A stretch of 15,370 nucleotides of DNA from contig CAAETG010000158.1 of the NCBI GenBank assembly GCA_900758895.1, positions 1 through 15,370 on the forward strand. Direction: 5' to 3'. A program made the position numbers and the translations under genes. The notes beneath the pieces are model-generated. The model saw only the letters and a list, made by a program, of their open reading frames with translations. It did no database searches and was not told where the DNA came from. The first letter of the stretch is position 1, and each line of letters starts with the position of its first letter. The stretch is from Bacilli bacterium (GTDB lineage: Bacteria > Bacillota_I > Bacilli_A > RF39 > UBA660). This document shows, piece by piece, positions 7,772 to 14,225 of the stretch.

Positions 7772-8836
7772 TTATTTTAAAGTATTGCCAAAGCCAAAAA
7801 ATTCTTGAAGGCCTTCGACATTTAAATTCTGTTCATTACTTTCTAGAATTAATTTGATATCCCTTTCAGTTAATTGTTTGGGAATACCAAATATTTGATT
7901 ATTATCTAAATGAATATAATATAGTGTATAATCTCCATTTAATTTCTTAATTATAAGTCCCTTATTATATAGTCTTTGATCGTACAATCCTAATAAGTAA
8001 CTTTCAAGGATATTACAGAAATGATCAGAAATAACTACTTCATCACTTTCACCCATTAAATTTTTTAAAGAACTAATTATATCTTTTAATGCACCAGTAT
8101 CTCCACAAAAATCTTCATAAGATGGGCCTTCTATTTGTCTTATTTCATTTAGCAATTCTGTGCGAACAAAAGGTTCTAGTTCTTCTAAATAAAATGGTGA
8201 ATGAAATAAATTATCAACTAAATTCTCTTCTATTTCTCTATTTGAATTTTCAAAACGATATTGATTAATCTCTTTTTGGTATTTTTTAAAATTCATGCGG
8301 TATTCTCTAGCTTTTTCTAAAGGAACTAGAAATTCTTCGCTAAATAGTTTATCTTTTTCTATTTCATTATCAGGATTATCTAGGCAATTTCCAAAGTTGT
8401 CATAGTAATGTAATTCATGTTCGTAATCTGTTATTATTGAATTTTCTTCTTTAGTTGTTATGATAGATATACTACACCCATTTATTACATTTTCTATCAA
8501 TACTTTTTTGTGTAATCCATTTTCATAAAACATGTGGATTTGTAATTTTTGAGCAAGGCCATAATCTTTTAAAGAAAAAAATACTTCAGGTCCAGCTTGC
8601 GCGAAAAAGTTTAATATATTCGTAGTATTATCTGAATTTATTTCTATTTTATCTTTCCATTCTGGAAGTTTAGCAGTTACTTTGTCATATAATTCTGGTA
8701 ATACAACAATATAGCCAATCCATGTTATATTTTTTACTAAAAAATCTTCTAAATTGTCTAAAGTTTGGTCTACTACTTTATTTTCCCTTAAACTAATTGG
8801 CAACAATTCAAAAATTTGCTCCATTAAATCATTCAT
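7772..8836 (-). CDS. Orphan 354-aa protein, paralogue of the 340-aa protein at 9748-10770
   Basis: I recognise no known domain. The protein is acidic and probably cytoplasmic, with no signal or membrane segment. It has mixed strands and helices to about 145, a helical middle and a mixed C-terminus. It shares three anchors with the 340-aa protein: HELHYY (140-145) with NEVHYY, KYQKEINQ (185-192) with KYQEELNR, and KGLIIKK (292-298) plus LQEFFGF (343-349) with TGLVICKK plus LEEFFGI. Spacing is 45 residues between the first two anchors and 51 between the last two, in both proteins, so they are likely distant paralogues. I chose ATG 8836, with GGAG eight bases upstream. An in-frame ATG at 8887 would add 17 residues but overlaps the promoter and lacks a binding site. 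There is no terminator before the pheST promoter. Function unknown. Confidence 0.78.
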   Translation of the reverse strand: MNDLMEQIFELLPISLRENKVVDQTLDNLEDFLVKNITWIGYIVVLPELYDKVTAKLPEWKDKIEINSDNTTNILNFFAQAGPEVFFSLKDYGLAQKLQIHMFYENGLHKKVLIENVINGCSISIITTKEENSIITDYEHELHYYDNFGNCLDNPDNEIEKDKLFSEEFLVPLEKAREYRMNFKKYQKEINQYRFENSNREIEENLVDNLFHSPFYLEELEPFVRTELLNEIRQIEGPSYEDFCGDTGALKDIISSLKNLMGESDEVVISDHFCNILESYLLGLYDQRLYNKGLIIKKLNGDYTLYYIHLDNNQIFGIPKQLTERDIKLILESNEQNLNVEGLQEFFGFGNTLK

Positions 8837-8859
8837 AGATATTTCTCCAATCAAGAAAT

Positions 8860-8887
8860 ATTTTATCACAAAGCTTTTGAAATGCAA
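8860..8887 (-). promoter_or_regulatory. Promoter of the 354-aa gene, also right copy of the flanking repeat
   Basis: TTGCAT (8887-8882), 16-bp spacer, TAAAAT (8865-8860), preceded by TGTGA. Transcription would start roughly 17 bases before ATG 8836. The element is a near copy of the pheST promoter at 7740-7768. Confidence 0.7.
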
Positions 8888-8914
8888 GTAAAAGTATCTT
8901 TTTTAATTATTTGT

Positions 8915-8960
8915 CTTGGCCATTTAACATCAGGGGGGAGATGGTATTTAAATGGCCAAG
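8915..8960. repeat. Perfect 13-bp inverted repeat with a G-rich/C-rich loop
   Basis: CTTGGCCATTTAA (8915-8927) and its exact reverse complement (8948-8960) enclose 20 bases. A second small stem, CATC (8928-8931) with GATG (8940-8943), closes an 8-base loop. The loop reads TCCCCCCT on the minus strand and AGGGGGGA on the plus strand. It starts five bases after the stop of the 193-aa gene. Neither strand shows a clear T-tract afterwards, so it is not a textbook terminator. It may slow or end transcription, protect the 3' end or be a protein-binding site. Confidence 0.7.
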
Positions 8961-8965
8961 ATTTC

Positions 8966-9547
8966 TTAATTATTCATTAACCAGATATATAACTCCTTTA
9001 AATAATCATCTTCTCTAGCGACTTCTAGTCTTTCTTCATTCGTTTGTGCGCCAATAAATTTGATCCATCTATTTTGCGGAGTAGTATTATCAAGATCTTT
9101 TAATCTACTTAAGTCAATTACTTTGATTTTAATTAAATCTTTTAAAAGATCATCATCCGGATTATCGATATTTCTTAGAGAAAAAGATTCTACTATGTCT
9201 TCATATTCGTTTTTACTAGTATATCTTAATTCTACTAATCTACCACGCTCTTCGACTAAAGATCCTAATAAAATGTGAATTACACATTCATCATCCTCTG
9301 TTTGATAAATTCTTACTTTGATAGCTGTATCATCAAACATAATAATTAAATCACTTTTGATGCCGTCATCAGTCATCGTAACCGTATTTAAAATCGTATT
9401 GTAATAAGATTTTATTTTTCCATGAATACTTTCTTTATCAATTGTTAAAAAAGTTTCTAAGAAATATTCTAATTGTCTTTTGTTATTTGGATGATTTAAT
9501 AATCTTTTGATGTTTTCACCTAAAAGATTGATTGTATTATTTTCCAT
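8966..9547 (-). CDS. Rpn/PD-(D/E)XK nuclease-family-transposase-like protein, probably inactive
   Basis: The 193-aa protein follows the pattern of the Rpn/PDDEXK_2 family, which is linked to recombination-promoting nucleases. An N-terminal helix (NIKRLLNHPNNKRQLEYFLE, 12-31) stands where the family has FKxxFG...N..LL..FL. The segment DGIKSDLIIMFDD (61-73) holds the likely first catalytic Asp (D66). The typical late helix is RWIKFIGAQTNEERLEVA (160-177). In place of the catalytic IEIQ strand it has VRIYQ (78-82), so the active-site Glu appears lost. It also lacks the opening D-x-x-F-K motif and is shorter than the usual 250-310 aa. AGGAGG lies close to ATG 9547, with a promoter at 9568-9596. 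The family call comes from pattern only and is moderately sure; loss of activity is inference. Confidence 0.62.
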   Translation of the reverse strand: MENNTINLLGENIKRLLNHPNNKRQLEYFLETFLTIDKESIHGKIKSYYNTILNTVTMTDDGIKSDLIIMFDDTAIKVRIYQTEDDECVIHILLGSLVEERGRLVELRYTSKNEYEDIVESFSLRNIDNPDDDLLKDLIKIKVIDLSRLKDLDNTTPQNRWIKFIGAQTNEERLEVAREDDYLKELYIWLMNN

Positions 9548-9567
9548 TTGTCCTCCTTTCTTTTAGT

Positions 9568-9596
9568 AATATATCGGAAAGTTAGAGAAAAAGCAA
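9568..9596 (-). promoter_or_regulatory. Promoter of the Rpn-like gene
   Basis: TTGCTT (9596-9591), 17-bp spacer, TATATT (9573-9568), about 20 bases before the ribosome-binding site and start at 9547. Confidence 0.7.
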
Positions 9597-9605
9597 ATGA
9601 CTGAT

Positions 9606-9683
9606 TTGATATGATTCGCTTATGAAATTAATGGTATTCTAACACCAAATTGATATGTTTCGTGCATCAAATCGATAGTATTA
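9606..9683. repeat. Imperfect tandem direct repeat, 44-bp period, two copies
   Basis: TTGATATG-x-TTCG begins at 9606 and again at 9650. Without gaps, about 25 of the first 34 positions agree, including AAAT and GTATT blocks. An 8-bp inverted pair, GATTTGAT (9603-9610) and ATCAAATC (9666-9673), overlaps it. It lies just upstream of the Rpn-like gene's promoter. It could be an operator region or a worn duplication; AT-rich chance similarity is possible. Confidence 0.45.
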
Positions 9684-9719
9684 GTAAATTTCAATTTTTT
9701 TGAATTTTTTTAATTTCAT

Positions 9720-9744
9720 AAAAAAAAGTCCTAGTATTGGACTT
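9720..9744 (-). terminator. Intrinsic terminator of the 340-aa gene
   Basis: AAGTCC and GGACTT form a 6-bp stem with a 7-base loop, followed directly by a run of T on the minus strand. It begins three bases after the stop codon. Confidence 0.78.
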
Positions 9745-9747
9745 CAT

Positions 9748-10770
9748 TTATCGCGTTTTAGTGATACCAAAAAATTCTTCTAACTCTTCTTTATTTTCAT
9801 TATTTTCATTTCGATAAAACAGTTCTTGTGCTTGACTTATTTTTAATCTTTCTTTTTTTATATGTATATTATTGTTATTTATTGTAATCTCACTTTGTTC
9901 ATAATCATCTTCTTTTTTACAAATTACTAGTCCAGTTGCTAGTAAAATATCAAAAGTTAATCCCATGATATATTTTAAAATGTTTTCTAGTAGGTTTTGA
10001 GACATTATTATTTTTTCATTTATGTCAATTTCTTTTGCTAGTAAGTTGATGATATAGCTTGATCTTTTCTTTAAGAATAAATCATTTTGATTACATTTTA
10101 TTATTTCTTCTATTACATCTAAGAATTGTATTGGTACAGTAAAATGATATTGTTCTTTAGCTGGTCTTGTTTGATTATCTAGTTCTAGTTCCATCATCAT
10201 TTTAGATCGATTTAATTCTTCTTGATATTTGACAAAGTTTTGATAAAAGTATAAAGCAAATTCTTGAGGAATTCCAAATAAATCACTAAAGTCAGCGAGT
10301 GTTTCTTTTATAGAAAGAGGTGATTTTTGTTCCTCATAAGTTGGGCTATAATAATGAACTTCATTTTGATAAGAAGTGATTTTTTCATTGCTTTTGGTTT
10401 GAGTGATGATTTTTACTTTAGAGTAATTAGGATTTTTGGTGAATATTAATTGTTTTTGAATATTTTTACTTTTCATATTATAAGTAGTAAGCCATGTATC
10501 ATTTTCTTTTTTAATTAGAATTGTTAATAATTGATTTTGATAAGTGGATGTTAAAGTCATGTAGTTATCTTTATTTTGTAATGGTTTAAAATAATGAGTT
10601 AAGCGATTATCCATTTTCTTTAATAATTCATACATGGAAGAAGAAATACCAATTTTATCACATAACTTTATTTCTAGGGGAACTGTACTGCATAATTTTT
10701 GAAAAAATAAATCTTCTAATAACTTACTTGGTAATGTTGCAAAAGCTAAAGTTAAAATGGTTTCATTCAT
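9748..10770 (-). CDS. Orphan 340-aa protein, paralogue of the 354-aa protein
   Basis: I recognise no known family. The protein is soluble-looking, with many Asn, Lys, Glu and Gln. An N-terminal helical part is followed by strand-rich sequence (YMTLTSTYQNQLLTILIKK, LIFTKNPNYSKVKIITQT), a helical middle from about 155 to 275, and a short C-terminal strand and helix part. It has the anchors NEVHYY (136-141), KYQEELNR (181-188), TGLVICKK (279-286) and LEEFFGI (330-336), with the spacings seen in the 354-aa protein. The rest has diverged strongly, including the N-terminus. ATG 10770 has AGAGGG seven bases upstream. It is a single-gene unit between the rubrerythrin terminator and its own terminator. 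Function unknown. Confidence 0.78.
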   Translation of the reverse strand: MNETILTLAFATLPSKLLEDLFFQKLCSTVPLEIKLCDKIGISSSMYELLKKMDNRLTHYFKPLQNKDNYMTLTSTYQNQLLTILIKKENDTWLTTYNMKSKNIQKQLIFTKNPNYSKVKIITQTKSNEKITSYQNEVHYYSPTYEEQKSPLSIKETLADFSDLFGIPQEFALYFYQNFVKYQEELNRSKMMMELELDNQTRPAKEQYHFTVPIQFLDVIEEIIKCNQNDLFLKKRSSYIINLLAKEIDINEKIIMSQNLLENILKYIMGLTFDILLATGLVICKKEDDYEQSEITINNNNIHIKKERLKISQAQELFYRNENNENKEELEEFFGITKTR

Positions 10771-10787
10771 GGATCATCCCTCTTAAT

Positions 10788-10815
10788 TGTTTATTTTAGC
10801 ATGTTTTACAGTCAA
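10788..10815 (-). promoter_or_regulatory. Possible promoter of the 340-aa gene
   Basis: TTGACT (10815-10810), 16-bp spacer, TAAACA (10793-10788). The -35 directly follows the rubrerythrin terminator T-tract. The -10 is weak. Confidence 0.45.
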
Positions 10816-10840
10816 AAAAAAGAACTAAATTAATAGTTCT
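10814..10840 (-). terminator. Intrinsic terminator of the rubrerythrin gene
   Basis: AGAACTA and TAGTTCT form a 7-bp stem with a 6-base loop, followed by seven T residues on the minus strand. The stop codon (10832-10830) lies in the loop region. Confidence 0.82.
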
Positions 10841-11369
10841 CTGCTTTTAGTTCCATAAAACTTTGTGGATGTGCACATACTGGACAAACTTTTGGAGCTT
10901 CAGCACCAACGTATACATGTCCGCAATTACGACATACCCATACCACTTCTTCACCACGAGCAAATACTAAATGATCGTCGATATTACCAACTAATTTTAA
11001 GTATCTTTCTTCATGATGCTTTTCTATTGCTGCTACACCTTCAAAAAGATTAGCAATACGATCAAATCCTTCTTCACGGGCTACTTCAGCGAATTCTTTG
11101 TACATTTCTGTCCATTCATAGTTTTCACCTTCAGCAGCATCATGTAAGTTTGTTAATGTATCAGGAATTTTACCTCCATGTAATTCTTTAAACCACATTT
11201 TTGCATGTTCTTTTTCATTGTTAGCAGTTTCTTCAAAAATAGCTGCGATTTGTTCATATCCATCTTTCTTTGCTTGAGAAGCATAATAAGTATACTTATT
11301 TCTTGCTTGTGATTCTCCAGCAAAAGCAGCCATTAAGTTAGCTTCCGTTCTTGAACCTTTTAATTCCAT
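10830..11369 (-). CDS. rbr: Rubrerythrin
   Basis: Rubrerythrin is a cytoplasmic non-haem iron peroxidase that reduces hydrogen peroxide in anaerobes and microaerobes, taking electrons from NAD(P)H through rubredoxin-type partners. The 179-aa protein has all expected diiron ligands: E19, E52, H55, E92, E95, E116 and H119. The C-terminal rubredoxin-like iron centre uses C146, C149, C162 and C165 (CRNCG and CPVCA). Length is normal for the two-domain form. ATG 11369 has GGAGG upstream, and the gene has its own promoter and terminator. This suggests a strictly anaerobic or oxygen-sensitive host. I see no convincing PerR operator. Confidence 0.96.
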   Translation of the reverse strand: MELKGSRTEANLMAAFAGESQARNKYTYYASQAKKDGYEQIAAIFEETANNEKEHAKMWFKELHGGKIPDTLTNLHDAAEGENYEWTEMYKEFAEVAREEGFDRIANLFEGVAAIEKHHEERYLKLVGNIDDHLVFARGEEVVWVCRNCGHVYVGAEAPKVCPVCAHPQSFMELKAENY

Positions 11370-11389
11370 AATTTTTACCTCCGTTTAAT

Positions 11390-11418
11390 ATTATAACGAA
11401 ACTAGCATCAAAAGTAAA
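11390..11418 (-). promoter_or_regulatory. Promoter of the rubrerythrin gene
   Basis: TATAAT (11395-11390) with TTTACT (11418-11413) 17 bp upstream. It is divergent from the promoter at 11434-11462, with only about 15 bp between the two -35 boxes. Confidence 0.7.
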
Positions 11419-11433
11419 GTAAGAAAAAAGGGA

Positions 11434-11462
11434 TTTACATTAAAAAAGGGATTCGATATAAT
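11434..11462 (+). promoter_or_regulatory. Plus-strand promoter of the 135-aa J-like gene
   Basis: TTTACA (11434-11439), 17-bp spacer, TATAAT (11457-11462). The sequence AAAAAAGGGATT occurs twice around it (11424-11435 and 11442-11453), 18 bp apart, and could be a binding site. Confidence 0.75.
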
Positions 11463-11485
11463 ATTTAATAAGTTGGGGGCACTTT

Positions 11486-11893
11486 ATGAAAAATTTATAT
11501 CAAGAACTTCATATCAATACCCAAGCATCACTTCTTCAGATATGTCAAGCTTATCAAACTCTTTGCACAAAAAATCCACAAAAAATATTTTATTATACGA
11601 AAATTTTAAATATTCTAACCAATCAAAAGTATAAGCTTATTTATGATGCGATGCTTACAGGAATGGATATTCGTCTTGTTTATTATTATTCTTCCCTTTT
11701 TATTTTAGAGGAAGAGGAGTTTGTACTTGCCGAAGTGATTACTTGGATAGAACAATTAAGAGAATTTGTTTATGATACTAAATTTTTCACCTATCATTCT
11801 CTTTATTTAGAAAAATTAGAAGAATGGTATGATGAATTAGAAAGTATTTTAGAAAATTTAAAAAGTCATATCAAGAGCTTTTATTTAAATTAA
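11486..11893 (+). CDS. J-domain-like protein without the HPD motif
   Basis: This is the only plus-strand gene of the window. The first 58 residues follow the DnaJ J-domain layout: LYQELHINTQASLLQICQAYQTL (helices I and II, as in YYEVLGV...ASxxEIKKAYRKL), then a loop, then helix III ending in KYKLIYDAML, as in ...KRxxYD. The invariant HPD of the loop is replaced by N30-P31-Q32. Since HPD is needed to stimulate Hsp70 ATPase, it is unlikely to act as a normal co-chaperone. Residues 60-135 form acidic, Tyr/Leu-rich helices (EEEEFVLAEVITWIEQL). ATG 11486 has GTTGGGGGC seven bases upstream and a consensus promoter. The J-like reading is from pattern; partner and role are unknown. It is divergent from rubrerythrin and convergent with the 80-aa gene. 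Confidence 0.72.
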   Translation: MKNLYQELHINTQASLLQICQAYQTLCTKNPQKIFYYTKILNILTNQKYKLIYDAMLTGMDIRLVYYYSSLFILEEEEFVLAEVITWIEQLREFVYDTKFFTYHSLYLEKLEEWYDELESILENLKSHIKSFYLN

Positions 11894-11918
11894 AAAAGAA
11901 TGTTTGTTAGGCATTCTT
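11892..11918. terminator. Bidirectional terminator between convergent genes
   Basis: AAGAATG (11896-11902) and CATTCTT (11912-11918) form a 7-bp stem with a 9-base loop. TTTTTT follows on the minus strand and ATCTTT on the plus strand. The loop contains the stop codon of the minus-strand 80-aa gene, and the hairpin starts three bases after the stop of the plus-strand gene. Confidence 0.78.
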
Positions 11919-12149
11919 ATCTTTAATTAGAGGATCATCAAACTCATCGTTTGTGTATACTTCAACGGAGGGATGAACACTCACTTTTCTGTCTTCTTTT
12001 ATAGGAGCGATTGGTTTTACTATTCTTTTTTCTTTTTCATGATTGGCGCCAGAATCAACTAAATAACCAATTAAGGCAAAAATTAAAATTAAAGAAATTA
12101 CTAGAAACCAAATATAATTGTTTAATAAAAAATCTATTAATGTATCCAC
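11907..12149 (-). CDS. Small single-pass membrane protein, 80 aa
   Basis: It starts with GTG at 12149, supported by AGGAGG about seven bases upstream. Residues 10-31 (NNYIWFLVISLILIFALIGYL) form one membrane segment. The cytoplasmic-type tail is basic then acidic (KEKRIVKPIAPIKEDRK, then DEFDDPLIKDKNA) and probably disordered. No family recognised. It follows the DUF3048 gene by 29 bases without a terminator, so the two are likely one operon. A scaffold or partner role for the DUF3048 protein is only a guess. Confidence 0.75.
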   Translation of the reverse strand: MDTLIDFLLNNYIWFLVISLILIFALIGYLVDSGANHEKEKRIVKPIAPIKEDRKVSVHPSVEVYTNDEFDDPLIKDKNA

Positions 12150-12178
12150 TTGAAACCTCCTATTTTAATCTTATGCTT

Positions 12179-13231
12179 TTATGAAATACTAATATTACCA
12201 CTTGTTGGTACAATATGAATCCAAGTGTTGCCATCATTTACAGTAATTTCTGTTCCGTCTTCATAGCGATAAATTGTTTGACTGGATCTAGATGTTTTTT
12301 CCCATGTAATTGGTACTGCTTTTCCTTCGCTAATAAAATAGCCTTTGCCACTGCCAATATTGTCTAGATCTTGGCGACCTTTGTTATCTCCAGCGATAGA
12401 AGTATTGCCAACTTGGTAGGCAATAATATTTTTGACCGTATATTGTTCTTTTGTTTCATAATCGGTGTGTTCTTTGTCATTTACAAATTGTTTATATACT
12501 TTTGCTTCACTATCATAGACATAGTTGGTTGTCGAACTGCTTGAATATTTTAGATCAATATTAGTTGCTTCGGTGGCACTTTCTGGTAATTCTACTGATG
12601 TTGCGCTATAATTTAATAATAAATCTTTATTCGTTTCTTTGCGATATCCAAGTCTGTCAACTAAATTTGCTAATTCAGTTAAATTGGTAAATGCTCTATG
12701 TTCAGTACTTACCCCACTTATGTTTTGTCTAAAAAAGTATGGAGAGCCATAAGTTAGACCATTTAAATTATCAATATCTAATGAGGCAATATCACTTTCG
12801 GCTTGTGGAGACCAACCCCAATGGACATAATAAGCATCATTTTCTAAAACGTAATCAATGTAATAATGTCTAGCACTACGAACGTTTCCTACTACTTCAT
12901 TCGTTTTATCTTTGAATAAGGCAAGATATCTTGTAATTCCACCTTCAACAACGATTTCATAAACTAGATAGGCATCTTGTAATCCTGTATGATATGGTCT
13001 TGCTGCACCAATATTATTAATCATCACTGCATAAGGTCTTGATGTACTATTTAAATCTACTACTTGAACCGTTGGCTCATCCGGATTATTTGGTTCATCC
13101 GTTTTACTACTATTTCCTTCTGCTGGTTTATCTTTAGTTAATAGGATAACAGTTGTTGCGATTCCTGCGATAAGTAAAATGGCAATTACAGATAAAATAA
13201 TTATATTCTTCTTTTTTAATTTCTTTTTCAT
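12179..13231 (-). CDS. DUF3048 (YerB-like) membrane-anchored extracytoplasmic protein
   Basis: The 350-aa protein has a very basic start (KKKLKKKN), one membrane segment (about 10-31) without a lipobox cysteine, and a Pro/Asp/Glu-rich linker to about 57. The DUF3048 domain follows, shown by RPYAVMINN (65-73), ARPYHTGLQDAYLVYE (77-92), GGITRYLALF (97-106), VGNVRSARHYY (114-124) and the late YEDG..I...NTW region. In Bacillus subtilis the family member is YerB, a lipoprotein of unknown function; here a membrane anchor replaces the lipid. ATG 13231 has GAGGTGG upstream and an extended -10 promoter. Domain call is firm, function unknown. Confidence 0.9.
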   Translation of the reverse strand: MKKKLKKKNIIILSVIAILLIAGIATTVILLTKDKPAEGNSSKTDEPNNPDEPTVQVVDLNSTSRPYAVMINNIGAARPYHTGLQDAYLVYEIVVEGGITRYLALFKDKTNEVVGNVRSARHYYIDYVLENDAYYVHWGWSPQAESDIASLDIDNLNGLTYGSPYFFRQNISGVSTEHRAFTNLTELANLVDRLGYRKETNKDLLLNYSATSVELPESATEATNIDLKYSSSSTTNYVYDSEAKVYKQFVNDKEHTDYETKEQYTVKNIIAYQVGNTSIAGDNKGRQDLDNIGSGKGYFISEGKAVPITWEKTSRSSQTIYRYEDGTEITVNDGNTWIHIVPTSGNISIS

Positions 13232-13255
13232 ACTTCCACCTCAAATTGTAATTTA

Positions 13256-13263
13256 AGTATAGC
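13256..13263 (-). promoter_or_regulatory. Extended -10 promoter of the DUF3048 gene
   Basis: TGCTATACT-type element on the minus strand, with the TATACT hexamer at 13261-13256. No good -35 is seen at 17 bp (TATTCA), which fits an extended -10 promoter. It lies about 25 bases before the start codon. Confidence 0.55.
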
Positions 13264-13318
13264 ACAAAATAGTTCTTTTGAATAGATTATTTTGATGCTA
13301 TTTTAGACATATCTTATC

Positions 13319-13340
13319 AATCTTTTTGGGAAGATTTTTC
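13319..13340 (+). terminator. Hairpin with a T-tract on the plus strand, downstream of trxB
   Basis: AATCTT (13319-13324) and AAGATT (13331-13336) form a 6-bp stem with loop TTTGGG, followed by TTTCTTATTT on the plus strand. The minus strand, which carries trxB, has no T-tract after the hairpin. As a plus-strand terminator it would face no known gene. It is weak and may only be a modest 3' hairpin for trxB. Confidence 0.35.
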
Positions 13341-14225
13341 TTATTTATTTGTCATGTATACGACAGCTTCGGCTCCTTCACTAGCAGCATTTACAATTTG
13401 ATATATTTCTTTTTTTGTTACATCGCCACTTGCATAAACACCTTTTATATTAGTTTCATGGTGGTTATCAACAATAATATAGCCATCTTCCATTTTGAGG
13501 TTTGTACTCTCTAAAAATTCAGTATTTGGTATGAAACCAACATAAATAAATATGCCTTTGACATTTATTTTTCTTCCATCTTTTAATACAATTCCTTTTA
13601 ATGTATCATCTTCCACTTTTAGTTCTGTTACTTCATTATTTAGGATCAGCTCTATATTTTTTCTTTCTTTTGTCTCTCTAACAAGGGTATCTTCCCCTCT
13701 AAATTCTTCTCTTCTGTGGATAAGATAGACTTTATTCACAATATTTGCTAAATATAGTGCTTCGCTTAAAGCACTAGATCCTCCGCCTATTACAGCAACA
13801 TCACTATTTTTATATAGAGCTCCATCACATAAAGCACATGTACTAATGCCTCTTCCTAAAAATTTTTCTTCATTTTTTAGGCCTAGCATTTTAGGATGAC
13901 GACCACTTGCGATTAAAAGATATTTTGCTTCATAGACATTGCTTGTGGTTTTTACACGTTTACTTGTTTCTTCTAAAATAACATCTGTTACTTTTTCTAG
14001 TTTATATTCAATTTGGAGTTTATTTACTTCTTCAAATAGATTATAGGCTAAATCTGGTCCAGCAATAGATGAGTATCCCGGATAATTTTCTATCATACTA
14101 ATTTTATTAATTGTTCCTCCAGGAGCACTCCCTTCTAATAAGAGCACTTTCATACCGGCTCTTTTGGCATAGATACTAGCAGTAATTCCAGAAATACCCA
14201 TACCAATAATAATTAGATCATACAT
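13341..14225 (-). CDS. trxB: Thioredoxin reductase (NADPH, FAD flavoprotein)
   Basis: TrxB passes electrons from NADPH through FAD and a redox disulfide to thioredoxin. The 294-aa protein is slightly shorter than the common 305-320. It has the FAD motif GMGISG (8-13), the redox pair C130-A-L-C133 followed by DG, the NADPH fold GGGSSA (147-152) with the NADPH-specific HRREEFR (170-176), and the C-terminal FAD motif GVYASGDV. The second residue between the cysteines is Leu where CATC is most common. The start overlaps the lgt stop (ATGTATGA), so it is translationally coupled to lgt, an arrangement found in many Bacillota. A relative that uses NADH or ferredoxin is possible, but HRR favours NADPH. 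Confidence 0.94.
   Translation of the reverse strand: MYDLIIIGMGISGITASIYAKRAGMKVLLLEGSAPGGTINKISMIENYPGYSSIAGPDLAYNLFEEVNKLQIEYKLEKVTDVILEETSKRVKTTSNVYEAKYLLIASGRHPKMLGLKNEEKFLGRGISTCALCDGALYKNSDVAVIGGGSSALSEALYLANIVNKVYLIHRREEFRGEDTLVRETKERKNIELILNNEVTELKVEDDTLKGIVLKDGRKINVKGIFIYVGFIPNTEFLESTNLKMEDGYIIVDNHHETNIKGVYASGDVTKKEIYQIVNAASEGAEAVVYMTNK

Noticed and set aside
8966..9547. Insertion sequence or active transposon
   Set aside because: There are no terminal inverted repeats or target duplications around the Rpn-like gene, and its own reading frame seems to lack a catalytic residue.
9601..9690. CRISPR-like array at the 44-bp repeat
   Set aside because: Only two imperfect copies, no distinct spacers, no cas genes nearby.
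11381..11400. Possible PerR box at the rubrerythrin promoter (TTATAAT half site)
   Set aside because: The second half (TTAAACG) does not fit the palindrome; it is explained by the -10 box alone.
13326..13514. Plus-strand 62-aa frame over the end of trxB
   Set aside because: It is the Phe/Ile/Tyr-rich shadow of trxB codons with no start signals.
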